Positions 34,559-44,223 of a stretch of DNA of 64,000 nt are shown one piece after another. Source of the DNA: Fluviirhizobium alvei (lineage in GTDB: Bacteria; Pseudomonadota; Alphaproteobacteria; Rhizobiales; Rhizobiaceae); NCBI RefSeq assembly GCF_030551875.1, contig NZ_JAUOZU010000010.1, positions 62,001-126,000 on the forward strand. Direction: 5' to 3'. The translations under genes were made by a program, and so were the position numbers. Position 1 is the first letter of the stretch. Every line of letters begins with the position of its first letter. The notes beneath the pieces are model-generated. The model ran no database searches and was not told the DNA's origin. It saw only the letters and a program-made list of their open reading frames with translations.

Positions 34559-36178
34559 TCATGCGGTCGAGGCGACCACGGTCGCCTCATCCCGCACCGC
34601 CTGACCGAAAACGATCATGGTCGGAAGCACAGCAGTCGACGACGCCTGCGCCGCGCCGATCAAGCCATCGAGCGTATTGACGCTCTCGACATTCCAGCCG
34701 AAAGCGCGGCCGACAGAGGCCAGATCCGGCGTGTAGAGATCGACGCCGAGCGGTGGAATGTTCTGCGACACCATGTAGGACTTGATCTCACCGTAGCCCT
34801 TGTTGTCGAACACCAGCAGGATGAGAGGCGTCCGGGCTTCCATGGCCGAGCCGAGTTCCGCGATCGTAAACTGCAGACCGCCATCCCCGACCAGCGCGAT
34901 GACCGGACGTTGCGGACAACCCAGCTTGGCGCCGATCGCTGCCGGCAAACCATAGCCGAGAGTTCCGTAACCGGTTGCCGCATTGAACCAGCTGCCGGGG
35001 CCAGCCGCAGCAAATCCGAGATTGCCGGCATAGACGAGCTGGGTGGAATCGCCCACGAAAACGGTATCCGACAGGGCCTGCCGCAAACGGTTTAGGATTT
35101 CGATATCGCCCTGCATGGCGCCTGAAAGTTCGCGCAGCCCGGCTTCGTTTGCGGCGCGCGCGCGCGCGGCTCCATCGGCCTCTTTCACTGACAGGCGCTC
35201 AGCCAGCATCACGGCTGCCGTCTCGGCATCGCCGACTATTCCAAGCGTCGGCAGAACCCCGCGCATGATCTGTCCCGGATCGATATCGACCCGGATGAAC
35301 TTGCCGGGAATGCCAAAGAAACCGTCTTCATACATGTCGTAGTCGGTCGGGCCGAGTTCCGTGCCGAGCGCCAGAACCACATCTGCCTCGGCAATCAGAG
35401 TCCGCGTCGCCGGCATGCTGGCCGAAATCGACACGGAAAGCGGATGATCCGGCGGCAGCAGGCCGCGTGCATTGGTGGTCATGACGACAGGGCTGTCGAT
35501 CCGTTCGGCTAGAGTACGGATCGCAATGCTGGCCTGTCGGGCGCCACCGCCACAAAGAATGACGGGACGGCGCGCTGTTTCGATGAGGTTGGCTGCCGAT
35601 GCGATTTCGCTGGCGGCGATGGCGGGCCGCGCAAGTCTGGGCGCCCGCACCGGCTCCGGCAGGTGATCGGCCGCCGCGAGCATGACATTGATCGGCAGTT
35701 CGATATGGACCGGACGCGGCCTGCTGCCTTCGAAGATGGCAAAGGCCCGCGCGACAACCGCCGCCAGTTCTTCCGGCCGGTTGACCGTATGCGAGAAGGC
35801 CGATACCTGGCTGACCAGCGCCTGCTGATCGGGCAACTCATGCAGCCAGCCCTCGCCGGACCCCATGCGGCCATGGCTGTTGACGGTCGAAATCACCAGC
35901 ATCGGCACCGAATCGCCATAGGCTTGCGCCATGGCTGTCAGGATGTTGGTCATGCCGGGACCCGTGATGATGAAACAGACGCCTGGCTTGCCCGTGGCCC
36001 GCGCATAGCCATCCGCCATGAACCCGGCGCCCTGCTCGTGCCGCGGCGTCACATGACGCACGCCGCTTCCGGCAAGTCCCCGATAAAGCTCGACCGTATG
36101 GACACCGGGAATGCCGAAAACCGTGTCGACGCCGTAGGCTTCCAGAAGCTTTGTGAGATACATGCCGGTGCTGATCAT
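34559..36178 (-). CDS. aruI: ThDP-dependent 2-oxoacid decarboxylase (AruI-like, 5-guanidino-2-oxopentanoate decarboxylase)
   Basis: 539 residues, acetolactate-synthase-type fold. Activating Glu in VTPRHEQGAGFMADGYARAT, GVCFIITGPGMTNI, central FAD/cofactor-like domain, and the ThDP motif GDGGLQFTIAELGSAM...LLVFDNKGYGEIKSY. The FGIPGVHTVELYRGL and DNKGYGEI forms are those I associate with AruI of the arginine transaminase route, which converts 5-guanidino-2-oxopentanoate to 4-guanidinobutyraldehyde. No arginine transaminase (aruH) is present here, so the substrate may be another 2-oxoacid. It is divergent from a 2-hydroxyacid oxidase that could supply one. Confidence 0.78.
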   Translation of the reverse strand: MISTGMYLTKLLEAYGVDTVFGIPGVHTVELYRGLAGSGVRHVTPRHEQGAGFMADGYARATGKPGVCFIITGPGMTNILTAMAQAYGDSVPMLVISTVNSHGRMGSGEGWLHELPDQQALVSQVSAFSHTVNRPEELAAVVARAFAIFEGSRPRPVHIELPINVMLAAADHLPEPVRAPRLARPAIAASEIASAANLIETARRPVILCGGGARQASIAIRTLAERIDSPVVMTTNARGLLPPDHPLSVSISASMPATRTLIAEADVVLALGTELGPTDYDMYEDGFFGIPGKFIRVDIDPGQIMRGVLPTLGIVGDAETAAVMLAERLSVKEADGAARARAANEAGLRELSGAMQGDIEILNRLRQALSDTVFVGDSTQLVYAGNLGFAAAGPGSWFNAATGYGTLGYGLPAAIGAKLGCPQRPVIALVGDGGLQFTIAELGSAMEARTPLILLVFDNKGYGEIKSYMVSQNIPPLGVDLYTPDLASVGRAFGWNVESVNTLDGLIGAAQASSTAVLPTMIVFGQAVRDEATVVASTA

Positions 36179-36337
36179 TAATGTCCCCTTGGTCGGCTTG
36201 TCACCTTATTCTACAGATGTATAATTTAATTTTCGAGCTTGGCTAGTGCAAATTTTTGAAGCCAGCGTACTTGCCAATATTCATTGACCGAGAGCTAATC
36301 GTAACCACGCGCGATCGCGCAGCAACAGGGTCCCAAC

Positions 36338-37483
36338 ATGCCAGACTATGCCAGACGATATCCCTCCATCGCCGACATGAAGGCGAAGGCCAGCAAACGT
36401 ATTCCGGATTTCGCCTGGCAATATCTGATCGGCGGCATCGGGCCGGAAGACAATGTCGCCCGCAACGAAGCCGATCTTCGTCGCACCCAACTCATGCCGC
36501 GCTATCTGTCGGCAACCGGGACACCCGATATCGCGACCAGACTGTTTGGCCAAGAACTCTCCGCGCCTTTCGGCGTGGCGCCGATGGGATTGAACGGGTT
36601 GATCTGGCCGGGTGCAGAACCGATCATCGCTTCGGCGGCAAAAGCCCATGGTATCGTCTATGCGCTTTCGACCCATGCCACGCGGTCGATCGAGACCATG
36701 AAGCCCTTGGCCGGCGCGCATGGCTGGTTCCAGCTCTATCCGCCCAACGATCCGGCCATGGAAACCGACATGATTTCCCGGGCTCGCAAGGCGGGTTATG
36801 CGGTGCTGGTCGTCACAGTCGACATCCCTGCCGTGACCCGGCGTGATCGTGACATACGAAATGGTCTGTCCGTGCCGCCACAGATCGGCGTTAAGACGGT
36901 GAGTGACGCAGCGCTGCGACCGGCCTGGCTCCTGCGTCTCGCCCGTTTCGGCATCCCGCATTTCGAAAATCTCGAACCCTATGCGCCGAAGGGCCTGTCG
37001 ATCACGGGCCTTGGCGAGTTCCTGGGCTCGGTCCTGTCGGGGCACATCACGCTCGAAAGGCTGAAACGCATTCGCGACCAGTGGCCAGGCAAGCTGGTCG
37101 TCAAGGGCGTTCTCGATCCGGAAGAGGCTTCTGCCTATCTGGGGGCCGGCGCCGATGGCATCATCGTCTCCAACCATGGCGGCCGCCAGCTCGATGCGGC
37201 CCCGACGGCGGCTCAGCAACTGCCGGCAATCCGTGCCAAGCTCGGCCCGGATGCGCTGATCATGGCCGATGGCGGCATCCGCTCCGGCCTCGATATCGCC
37301 CGCATGCTGGCGCTTGGCGCCGATTACGTCTTTCTCGGCCGGCCTTTCATCTATGCCGCATCGATCGGCGATGCCGGACCATCGCATCTCATCAGCGTCC
37401 TGAAGGAAGAGCTTTCGGGAACCATGGCCCAGATCGGCTGCGGCAAGGTCGCTGACCTCAACCGGTTCCTGCACCGCCCATGA
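36338..37483 (+). CDS. FMN-dependent alpha-hydroxyacid oxidase/dehydrogenase
   Basis: 381 residues of the LldD/glycolate oxidase/mandelate dehydrogenase family. Seen: N-terminal PDYARRYPSIADMKAKASKR and FAWQYLIGGI, FMN-site PFGVAPMGLNGLIWPGAE, WFQLYPPNDP, catalytic His in GIIVSNHGGRQLDAAP, and ADGGIRSGLDIARMLALGAD. The central loop (SVPPQIGVKTVSDAALRPAW) is the variable membrane-association/specificity region. It oxidises a 2-hydroxyacid to a 2-oxoacid. The 159-bp region to aruI is AT-rich and presumably holds both promoters. The gene is convergent with the metallophosphoesterase 9 bp away. Confidence 0.9.
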   Translation: MPDYARRYPSIADMKAKASKRIPDFAWQYLIGGIGPEDNVARNEADLRRTQLMPRYLSATGTPDIATRLFGQELSAPFGVAPMGLNGLIWPGAEPIIASAAKAHGIVYALSTHATRSIETMKPLAGAHGWFQLYPPNDPAMETDMISRARKAGYAVLVVTVDIPAVTRRDRDIRNGLSVPPQIGVKTVSDAALRPAWLLRLARFGIPHFENLEPYAPKGLSITGLGEFLGSVLSGHITLERLKRIRDQWPGKLVVKGVLDPEEASAYLGAGADGIIVSNHGGRQLDAAPTAAQQLPAIRAKLGPDALIMADGGIRSGLDIARMLALGADYVFLGRPFIYAASIGDAGPSHLISVLKEELSGTMAQIGCGKVADLNRFLHRP

Positions 37484-37492
37484 TGGAATGGA

Positions 37493-38299
37493 TCAGTACC
37501 AGTTGCCGCGCTCGGCATCCTTGGCCATCGCTGCCGGATGCCGGTCGAGGAAGCAATCGTTGTGGATGACGATCTGATCGTCGAGGATATGAACGACGGC
37601 ATAGGCTGGCGGCTCGACACTGTATACCGTTTCAACCGATCCGCCCACCAAAGGCAGCTGGTGATTGAGCGACGGCAGGGCCGAATAGGAAATGCCGCGC
37701 CAGACGCCTGACACCGCGCGATGTCCATGCCCGAAGAAAATGTGGCGAATGTCATAGCCGGCAATCAGGGCTGCGAACGCCTCCGGCTCATCGAGCATGA
37801 TCAGATCCATCAGCGGATGGGCAATCGGAAACGGCGGGTGATGCATGAAGAGATAGACCGGCTTGCCATCGGCCTTTTCGAGTTCGCCTTTCAGCCATTC
37901 GCGCCGGGGCGCATCATAAAGGCCGGCCGAGGACGGCGGTCCCTTGAGCGTGTCGAGGAACAGAAACACCTTGCCGTCCCTCTCGAAGCCGAACTGAACA
38001 AAGCCCGCGTCATCGACGGGCCGTTCGGGGCTTGCAGAACGGAAGTTTTCGCGATCGTCATGATTGCCGACGATCAGATGCGTCTCGAACGGAAATTCCG
38101 CCAGCCGCGTCTCCAGTAGAGCATAGCTCGCCTTGTCGCCGCGCTCGGCAAGATCGCCGGTAATCGCCACGAAAGCCACATCCGCATGATGGGTCGCGAT
38201 ATCGGCAAGGCAGGCATCAAGCCGCGGCAAAGGCGCAATGCCCCAGAGCGTCTCCCCTTCCGGAACCAGATGCACATCGGTGAAATGGATGAATTTCAT
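37493..38299 (-). CDS. Class III metallophosphoesterase (Icc/GpdQ-like phosphodiesterase)
   Basis: 268 residues. Dinuclear metal motifs in order: FTDVHL (D8, H10), ITGDLAERGD, LIVGNHDDRENF, FMHHPPFP and FFGHGHRAVSG. These define calcineurin-like phosphodiesterases of the cyclic-nucleotide / glycerophosphodiester (GpdQ) group. The protein has no signal peptide and is cytoplasmic. It stands alone between convergent and codirectional neighbours; nothing around it points to a substrate, and its relation to amine metabolism is unclear. Confidence 0.88.
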   Translation of the reverse strand: MKFIHFTDVHLVPEGETLWGIAPLPRLDACLADIATHHADVAFVAITGDLAERGDKASYALLETRLAEFPFETHLIVGNHDDRENFRSASPERPVDDAGFVQFGFERDGKVFLFLDTLKGPPSSAGLYDAPRREWLKGELEKADGKPVYLFMHHPPFPIAHPLMDLIMLDEPEAFAALIAGYDIRHIFFGHGHRAVSGVWRGISYSALPSLNHQLPLVGGSVETVYSVEPPAYAVVHILDDQIVIHNDCFLDRHPAAMAKDAERGNWY

Positions 38300-38355
38300 G
38301 GCAGGATCCGAAAAGGCAGGATGGCGACGGGCCTGCGCCCGCCGCCGGATTTCGA

Positions 38356-39717
38356 TCAGCGAAGCTCCTTCCAGGCCGCGTCGAGCGCATTGCGTAGCGT
38401 GCCAACCAGGAAGTCGATTTCTTCATGGGTGATGATGAGCGGCGGCGAAGCGAGCATGCGGTCGCCGGTGGCGCGCATGATCAGCCCGTTCGACCAGCAA
38501 TGATTGCGCACCCAGGTGCCGACTTCATCGGGTTTGGCAAACCGCTGGCGCGTCTTCTTGTCGGCCGCCATCTGGATACCGGCCATCAGGCCGACCGACT
38601 GCACATCGCCGACCATGTCGTGATCGAGCAGGCTTGCAAGCGCCTTGGCGAGATAAGGACCGACATCGTCTCGCACCCGTTCGACCAGCTTTTCCTCTTC
38701 GATGATGCGGATGTTTTCGATCGCTGCAGCAGCACAAACCGGGTGCCCCGAATAGGTGTAGCCATGGGCGAATTCGACGCTGCGGATCACATCCGCAACA
38801 TGATCGGAGACCAGCACCCCGCCAATCGGCAGATAGCCGGACGACAGACCTTTGGCGATCGGTGCCAGATCCGGTTCGAAGCCGAAATGCTGGTGCCCGA
38901 ACCAGCTGCCGGTACGGCCGAAGCCGCAGATCACTTCGTCGGCAACCAGAAGGATGTTGCGCGCCTTGCAGATCTTGGCGATTTCCGGCCAGTAGCTTTC
39001 CGGCGGCACGATGACACCACCGGCACCCTGGATCGGTTCGGCGACGAAGGCTGCGACATTGTCTTCGCCCAGTTCCTCGATCTTGGCTTCGAGTTCCTGG
39101 GCGACCTTGAGCCCGAATTCGGCCGGGGTGAGATCACCACCCTCGACATACCAGTAGGGCTGGCCGATATGGTGGATGCCTTCGATCGGCAGCGCGCCAT
39201 GTTCATGCATGTATTTCATGCCGCCCAGGCTCGCGCCTGCGACCGTCGAACCATGATAGCCGTTGCGGCGGGCAATGACCTGCTTCTTCGAGGGCATGCC
39301 CTTGGCGGCCCAATAGACGCGCGCCATGCGGAACCAGGTATCGGTCGCTTCAGAGCCCGAATTAGTAAAGAAAACATGGTTCATCTTCGCGCCGGCATGC
39401 GCCGTCACCTTCTGTGCGAGAAGGGTTGTCGGCGTTGTCGTCGAACTGAAGAAGGTGTTGTAGTAGGGCAGTTCATTCATCTGCTGGTAAACGGCATCGG
39501 CAATCGACTTGCGGCCGTAGCCGACATTGACGCACCAGAGGCCGGCAAAAGCATCGAGATACTTCTTGCCCTGGTTATCGAAGATGAGCGACCCCTCGCC
39601 ACGCTGGATGATACGCGTTCCGCCCTCGTTCAGCTTGTCCATATGCGTGAACGGATGAAGATGATGGGCGGCGTCGAGCGCACCGATGTTCGAAAGCGCA
39701 GCTGTGTTGGTCGTCAT
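38356..39717 (-). CDS. spuC: Class III aminotransferase, putrescine/polyamine:pyruvate type (SpuC-like)
   Basis: 453 residues. PLP-dependent omega-aminotransferase: FAGLWCVNVGYGRKSIADAV, FTNSGSEATDTWFRMAR, D260 in LLVADEVICGFGRTGSWFG and Schiff-base Lys289 in PIAKGLSSGYLPIGG. The HLHPFTHM and NELPYYNTFF forms are those of SpuC-group enzymes that use pyruvate to convert putrescine to 4-aminobutyraldehyde; some act on beta-alanine or other diamines. It is divergent from the second PuuA-like ligase, so transamination and gamma-glutamylation routes are physically paired here. RBS CCAGGAG. Confidence 0.88.
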   Translation of the reverse strand: MTTNTAALSNIGALDAAHHLHPFTHMDKLNEGGTRIIQRGEGSLIFDNQGKKYLDAFAGLWCVNVGYGRKSIADAVYQQMNELPYYNTFFSSTTTPTTLLAQKVTAHAGAKMNHVFFTNSGSEATDTWFRMARVYWAAKGMPSKKQVIARRNGYHGSTVAGASLGGMKYMHEHGALPIEGIHHIGQPYWYVEGGDLTPAEFGLKVAQELEAKIEELGEDNVAAFVAEPIQGAGGVIVPPESYWPEIAKICKARNILLVADEVICGFGRTGSWFGHQHFGFEPDLAPIAKGLSSGYLPIGGVLVSDHVADVIRSVEFAHGYTYSGHPVCAAAAIENIRIIEEEKLVERVRDDVGPYLAKALASLLDHDMVGDVQSVGLMAGIQMAADKKTRQRFAKPDEVGTWVRNHCWSNGLIMRATGDRMLASPPLIITHEEIDFLVGTLRNALDAAWKELR

Positions 39718-39831
39718 TTCATATACACTCCTGGAAATGCGGGACGCAGACCTCCTTCGCGCACAGGCTTGCGCGTCGTCGTCCCTTTTCTGCCTGATTG
39801 AAAGGCGGCGTGAATTCGGCTACGAAAATGA

Positions 39832-39855
39832 CCTTGCCGAACGATTTTGGCAAGG
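39832..39855. promoter_or_regulatory. Inverted repeat in the spuC / GS-like divergent region
   Basis: CCTTGCC and GGCAAGG (7 bp each, 10-bp spacer) lie midway in the 200-bp region. ATTTTGGC recurs at about 39844 and 39891. Candidate operator for an unseen regulator. Confidence 0.4.
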
Positions 39856-39917
39856 GACCGGCGGCAAAATTGCGTGTCAGTCCCATTTTGGCTCCATTTT
39901 GAAGAGTTTTTCCAATC

Positions 39918-41276
39918 ATGCTTGAACAAAACACGGCAGCCGCGACCAGCGCATTCGCCCTGCCGCCCCGCATCGAAATCCTGCTCGTCGACATGAATGG
40001 CCGCCTGCGCGGCAAGCAGATTCCTCCCGATGCGGAAAGCAAGATCTGGAAAGGCGCGGTACGTCTGCCGGCCTCCACCCAGTCGCTCGACATCTGGGGC
40101 GATGACAATGACGATCTCACCGGGATCTCGCTGACGCTAGGTGATCCGGATGGCGCGGTGATGCCGGACCGCAATACGCTCGTCGCCATGCCCTGGGCAC
40201 CTTCCGGCTCTAGCCAGGTGCTCGCCACCATGCACAATCTCGACGGTACCCGGCATTTCTGCGATCCGCGCGGCATGCTGAAAGCACTTCTCGAACGTTT
40301 CGATCGCCTCGGACTGACCCCAGTCGTCGCCACCGAACTCGAATTCTACGTCATGGACGGCAAGAGTCGCGAGACCGGCATTCCGATGCCGCCGGCGCCG
40401 CTCACTTCGATGGGCCGGCCGAATGGCTTCCAGCTCTACGAGATGGATGCCTCCGACAGGATGGAAGATTATCTGCAGACCGTGCGCGGTTTTGCCGCGG
40501 CCATGAATTTGCCCGCCGATGCCACCACGTCGGAATTCGGTGCCGGCCAGTTCGAGATTAACCTCAACCATAAGGCCGATGCGCTGGCTGCGGCCGATGA
40601 TTGCACCTATCTCAAGCGCGCCGTCGAGCAGGCTGCCCGTCGCTTCGGCCTGATTTCGACCTGCATGGCGAAGCCCTATTCCGATCAGGCCGGATCCGGC
40701 ATGCATGTTCATGCAAGTCTCATCGACAAGAACGGCAACAACGTTCTCGATGCCAAGGGCGGCGAGCCGACATTGTTGAAATCGGTCACGGCCGGCATGC
40801 TCAAGACGATGCGCGAAGCCCAGCTCGTCTTTGCTCCCTACGCCAATTCCTACCGCCGCTTCCAGCCGGCATCCTTTGCGCCCATTCATGTCGATTGGGG
40901 CTATGGCAATCGCGGCACCGCCATCCGCATTCCGGAAAAGGACGGTCCCGGCGCCCGCGTCGAACATCGCGTTGCCGGCGCTGATGCCAACCCCTATTTC
41001 CTGCTGATCGCCATTCTGGGCGGTATGCTGCTTGGCCTCGAAGAGACCCTCGATCCCGGCCCGGAAACCACCCCTTCGTCGGGCCCGGAAAACCCGGAAA
41101 GGCTCACGCATGATTTCCTGACCGCGGTCGAAGCCTTTGCCGCTTCCGATTTCATCGGCGATATCTTCGGCCGCCAGTACCAGAAACTCTTTGCCGATAC
41201 GAAGCGCAAGGAAGCCCTGACTTTCCTGCGAACCGTGACCGATTTCGATTACCGCACCTATCTGGCGCGCATTTGA
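39918..41276 (+). CDS. Glutamine synthetase family gamma-glutamyl-amine ligase (second PuuA-like)
   Basis: 452 residues. Same fold as the puuA product: LLVDMNGRLRGKQIPP, ATELEFYVMDG, SEFGAGQFEINLNH, SGMHVHASLIDKNGN and ARVEHRVAGADANPYFLL. It differs from the first copy around the amine site (EFGAGQFE in place of ENGPGQYE) and has a GPETTPSSGPENPE insert near 375-390. The function is ATP-dependent glutamylation of an amine, probably a polyamine or deacetylated product of the importer cassette that follows at 43128. An 8-bp-stem hairpin separates it from the amidohydrolase gene. Confidence 0.85.
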   Translation: MLEQNTAAATSAFALPPRIEILLVDMNGRLRGKQIPPDAESKIWKGAVRLPASTQSLDIWGDDNDDLTGISLTLGDPDGAVMPDRNTLVAMPWAPSGSSQVLATMHNLDGTRHFCDPRGMLKALLERFDRLGLTPVVATELEFYVMDGKSRETGIPMPPAPLTSMGRPNGFQLYEMDASDRMEDYLQTVRGFAAAMNLPADATTSEFGAGQFEINLNHKADALAAADDCTYLKRAVEQAARRFGLISTCMAKPYSDQAGSGMHVHASLIDKNGNNVLDAKGGEPTLLKSVTAGMLKTMREAQLVFAPYANSYRRFQPASFAPIHVDWGYGNRGTAIRIPEKDGPGARVEHRVAGADANPYFLLIAILGGMLLGLEETLDPGPETTPSSGPENPERLTHDFLTAVEAFAASDFIGDIFGRQYQKLFADTKRKEALTFLRTVTDFDYRTYLARI

Positions 41277-41289
41277 ATCAGACCGCCTG

Positions 41290-41318
41290 CGCCCGCCCGT
41301 CTATATTCCCGGCGGGCG
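41290..41318 (+). repeat. Hairpin after the second PuuA-like gene
   Basis: CGCCCGCC and GGCGGGCG make an 8-bp stem with a 13-nt loop; no T-run. It may mark a partial transcription stop or protect the mRNA end. Confidence 0.5.
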
Positions 41319-41355
41319 TCGGCAATCCCTCATGATTTTCTACCGGAGTCATTTC

Positions 41356-43026
41356 ATGGCCACCCCCGCTCCCATTCTCATCACCAACGCAAACATCCTC
41401 ACCATGGATCCCGACCGGCCGCGCGCCGAAGCCATCCTTCTTAAGGATGGTCGCATTGCCGCTCTTGGAAATGCGAAAGAACTGGCAGGCCTTGCCGGGC
41501 CTGAGACCCGTGTCATCGATGCGGAAGGAAAGACCGTTATCCCGGGCCTCTCCGAAAACCACATGCATCTCTTCTCGGGTGCGGCCGAGCTCGACCATCT
41601 GCATCTGACCGGTGTCAAGGGCTTTGCGGCTTTGAAGGAAGCCGTGATCGACTACGCAGCCGCCAATCCCGATGAAATCCTGCTCTACGCCCAGGGCGCC
41701 GAATATACGATCCTTGGCGAAGATGAGCGTATGACCCGCCACCATCTCGATGCCATCCTTCCGGACCGCCCGTTCGTGATGTTCGCCTATGACCACCACA
41801 CAGCATGGGCCAACACCAAGGCACTGGAGCTGGCCGGCATTCTGCATGGCCGCGAACTTGGGCCGGGCAACGAGATCGTCATGGGCGATGATGGACTTGC
41901 CAATGGCGAACTGCGCGAGATGGAAGCTTTCGGCCCCATTCAATCCGCATCGGGTTTCGATCGCTATCGGCTCGGACTGATGGGTGGAGAGCCGGATCCG
42001 TTCCCCTCGCCGGAAGAGTTCGAAAAGGATATAGCCGTCATGCGCCGCGGCATGGACTATTGTGCCCGCCACGGCTTCACCTCCATCATCTGCATGGACG
42101 GCAATCATTACCAGCTGCAACTTCTGTCCGAGATCGAGAAGCGCGACGGCCGCCTGCCGGTCCGTGTCAAGATTCCCTTCCATCTCAAGAACTTCATGCC
42201 GCTCTCGATCCTTGATCGCGCCTCCATGATGGCCGAGACCTACAAGAGCGACTATCTCACCTCGGGCATGGTGAAGATGTTCTATGACGGCGTGCTCGAG
42301 AGCTGGACCGCGATCATGGTCGAGCCCTATGCCAACAATCCGGAATCGACGGGCGGCGAAAGCCTCTTCACCCCCGAGGCGATGAAGGCGGCCGCCATCG
42401 AAATCGACCGCCGCGGCTTGCAGATCGCCGTTCACGCGATCGGTGACGGCGCCGTCCGCGCGGTCCTCGACGGCTATGAGGCGGCTGAGAAAGCCAACGG
42501 AAAGCGTGACAGCCGTCATCGCGTCGAACATGTGGAAGTCATCCACCCCGACGATATCGGCCGCTTCAAGACACTGGGCGCCATCGCCTCGATGCAGCCC
42601 CCGCACCCGCCCGGCGCCATGGGCATGCCGCTTGAGCCGACCGTGTCAATGATCGGTCGCGAGCGCTGGCCCTACGCTTATGCCTGGCGGACGCTCAAGA
42701 ATGCCGGCACCCGTATCCCGTTCGCCTCGGACTGGCCTGTCTCGCCCATCGATCCGATCCTCGGCATTCAGGCGGCTGTGACGCGCAAGAAATGGGCCGA
42801 AACGGATCCGGACCAAAGCTACACGCTGCATGAAGCGATCGAAGCCTATACGGCGGAAGGCGCCTATTCGGAGTTTGCGGAAGATCGCAAGGGACGCCTC
42901 AAGCCCGGCTTTTTCGCCGATGTCACGATGTTGAGCGCGGACATCGAAGCGACTGACCCGGGCGAGATCGACCGCATCCGGCCTGACCTCGTTATCTGCG
43001 GCGGATTTGTAACATTTTCTTCTTGA
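41356..43026 (+). CDS. YtcJ-type amidohydrolase, second copy
   Basis: 556 residues from the ATG at 41356, 8 nt after GGAG; an ATG at 41332 is an alternative. Metal motif GLSENHMHLFSG, HAIGDGAVRAVLDGYEAA, SRHRVEHVEVIHPDDIG and FASDWPVSPIDPILGIQAA mark the YtcJ/NfdA branch of amidohydrolases. Shared blocks (YEAAxKANGKRDSRHR, PYAYAWR, SDWPxxPIDP) show it is a paralogue of the enzyme at 2748-4397. Both copies lie directly beside a polyamine-type importer, which suggests that hydrolysis of an N-substituted amide is part of the import pathway. Confidence 0.85.
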   Translation: MATPAPILITNANILTMDPDRPRAEAILLKDGRIAALGNAKELAGLAGPETRVIDAEGKTVIPGLSENHMHLFSGAAELDHLHLTGVKGFAALKEAVIDYAAANPDEILLYAQGAEYTILGEDERMTRHHLDAILPDRPFVMFAYDHHTAWANTKALELAGILHGRELGPGNEIVMGDDGLANGELREMEAFGPIQSASGFDRYRLGLMGGEPDPFPSPEEFEKDIAVMRRGMDYCARHGFTSIICMDGNHYQLQLLSEIEKRDGRLPVRVKIPFHLKNFMPLSILDRASMMAETYKSDYLTSGMVKMFYDGVLESWTAIMVEPYANNPESTGGESLFTPEAMKAAAIEIDRRGLQIAVHAIGDGAVRAVLDGYEAAEKANGKRDSRHRVEHVEVIHPDDIGRFKTLGAIASMQPPHPPGAMGMPLEPTVSMIGRERWPYAYAWRTLKNAGTRIPFASDWPVSPIDPILGIQAAVTRKKWAETDPDQSYTLHEAIEAYTAEGAYSEFAEDRKGRLKPGFFADVTMLSADIEATDPGEIDRIRPDLVICGGFVTFSS

Positions 43027-43074
43027 TGAAAAATATTGAACGGAAATTCGGAATCCCCGTTGTCAATTTCCATC

Positions 43075-43100
43075 CCCTGTGGTCATCTTAGGCCACAGGG
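43075..43100 (+). promoter_or_regulatory. Stem-loop in the leader of the second importer operon
   Basis: CCCTGTGG and CCACAGGG form an 8-bp stem with a 10-nt loop, 27 bp before the ATPase start. It may be the end of the upstream transcript or a leader structure of the importer mRNA. Confidence 0.45.
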
Positions 43101-43127
43101 AACTGAAACAAAAACAAGCGTGTTTAA

Positions 43128-44222
43128 ATGACTGGATTGAACGCGATCGAGATTCGCGGAATTACGAAAACCTACGGTTATGGCGAATTTGCCGTCACCG
43201 CCGTCGATGAAGCCAACCTTGCCATTCGACAGAACGAATTTTTCACTCTGCTGGGCCCATCTGGTTGCGGCAAGACAACCCTCCTCAGATTGATCGCCGG
43301 TTTCGAATTTCCCGCGGCCGGCGATTTGCTTTTGCATGGCGAAAACATTGCCATCATGCCGCCCTTCAAACGGCCGGTGAACACCGTTTTCCAGAATTAT
43401 GCGCTTTTCCCGCATATGACGGTGGCCGACAATATCGGCTTCGGGCTGAAGATGCTCGGGCGCCCGGCCTCCGAAGTCGAGGCTCGTGTCGCTGAAATGC
43501 TGAAGCTGGTGCGGATGGAAAAATTCGCCAAGCGGGCAACGAGCCAGCTTTCCGGTGGCCAGCAGCAGCGCGTGGCCCTCGCTCGCGCACTGGCGCCACA
43601 TCCGAAAGTGCTGCTGCTCGATGAGCCGCTCTCGGCGCTCGATTACAAACTCCGCAAGGAAATGCAGATCGAATTGAAGCGGCTTCAGGCGGAAACCGGC
43701 ATTACCTTCGTCTTCGTGACGCACGACCAGGAAGAAGCGCTGACGATGTCGGACCGGATCGCGGTCATGTCGGCGGGCAAGATCCTGCAGGTCGGTGGAC
43801 CGCGCGAAATCTATGACCGACCGGCCAACCGTTTCGTCGCCGATTTCATCGGGGAAACCAACTTCCTCAAGGGCAAGGTGAGCGGCCTCGGCAGCGACAC
43901 CGCTTCCGTTGCCCTGGATTGCGCTGCCAATCTAGCCGTACCGGCCTCGGCGGACCTCATCGTGGGCGAAGAGGTAACGGTGCTGCTTCGCCCGGAACAT
44001 GCACGTCTGGTTCCGGTCGGAAGTGCCGAAGCCGCCCTCACGGGTACGCTCAAGGACATCATCTATTTCGGCACCGACACCTATTTCAACGTCAGCCTTT
44101 CGGACGGCACGCTCTTTACCGTGCGCCAGCAGAACAGGCCGGACGAAGTCGGCAGCTATTCCGTCGGCGATCAAACTTCGGTCGCCTTCGCGCCGGCTGC
44201 GATCCGGATCCTGAGGGGCTGA
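43128..44222 (+). CDS. Polyamine-type ABC transporter, ATP-binding protein (PotA-like), copy 2
   Basis: 364 residues. Walker [40 protein letters not shown], signature [15 protein letters not shown], Walker [22 protein letters not shown]-loop [15 protein letters not shown], then a TOBE domain. It is the closest relative in the window of the ATPase at 5183. The ribosome site is weak, with an AT-rich leader containing a stem-loop. The first permease follows after 1 bp. It energises uptake of a polyamine-like compound by the subunits encoded up to 46994. Confidence 0.92.
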   Translation: MTGLNAIEIRGITKTYGYGEFAVTAVDEANLAIRQNEFFTLLGPSGCGKTTLLRLIAGFEFPAAGDLLLHGENIAIMPPFKRPVNTVFQNYALFPHMTVADNIGFGLKMLGRPASEVEARVAEMLKLVRMEKFAKRATSQLSGGQQQRVALARALAPHPKVLLLDEPLSALDYKLRKEMQIELKRLQAETGITFVFVTHDQEEALTMSDRIAVMSAGKILQVGGPREIYDRPANRFVADFIGETNFLKGKVSGLGSDTASVALDCAANLAVPASADLIVGEEVTVLLRPEHARLVPVGSAEAALTGTLKDIIYFGTDTYFNVSLSDGTLFTVRQQNRPDEVGSYSVGDQTSVAFAPAAIRILRG

Positions 44223-44223
44223 C

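Noticed and set aside
34564..34600. GAGGCGAC/GTCGCCTC hairpin as terminator between the MaoC gene and aruI
   Set aside because: It lies entirely inside the last codons of aruI and has no T-run on either strand.
43075..43128. Riboswitch in the leader of the second importer operon
   Set aside because: Only a simple 8-bp hairpin is present, too little conserved structure for any riboswitch class I know.
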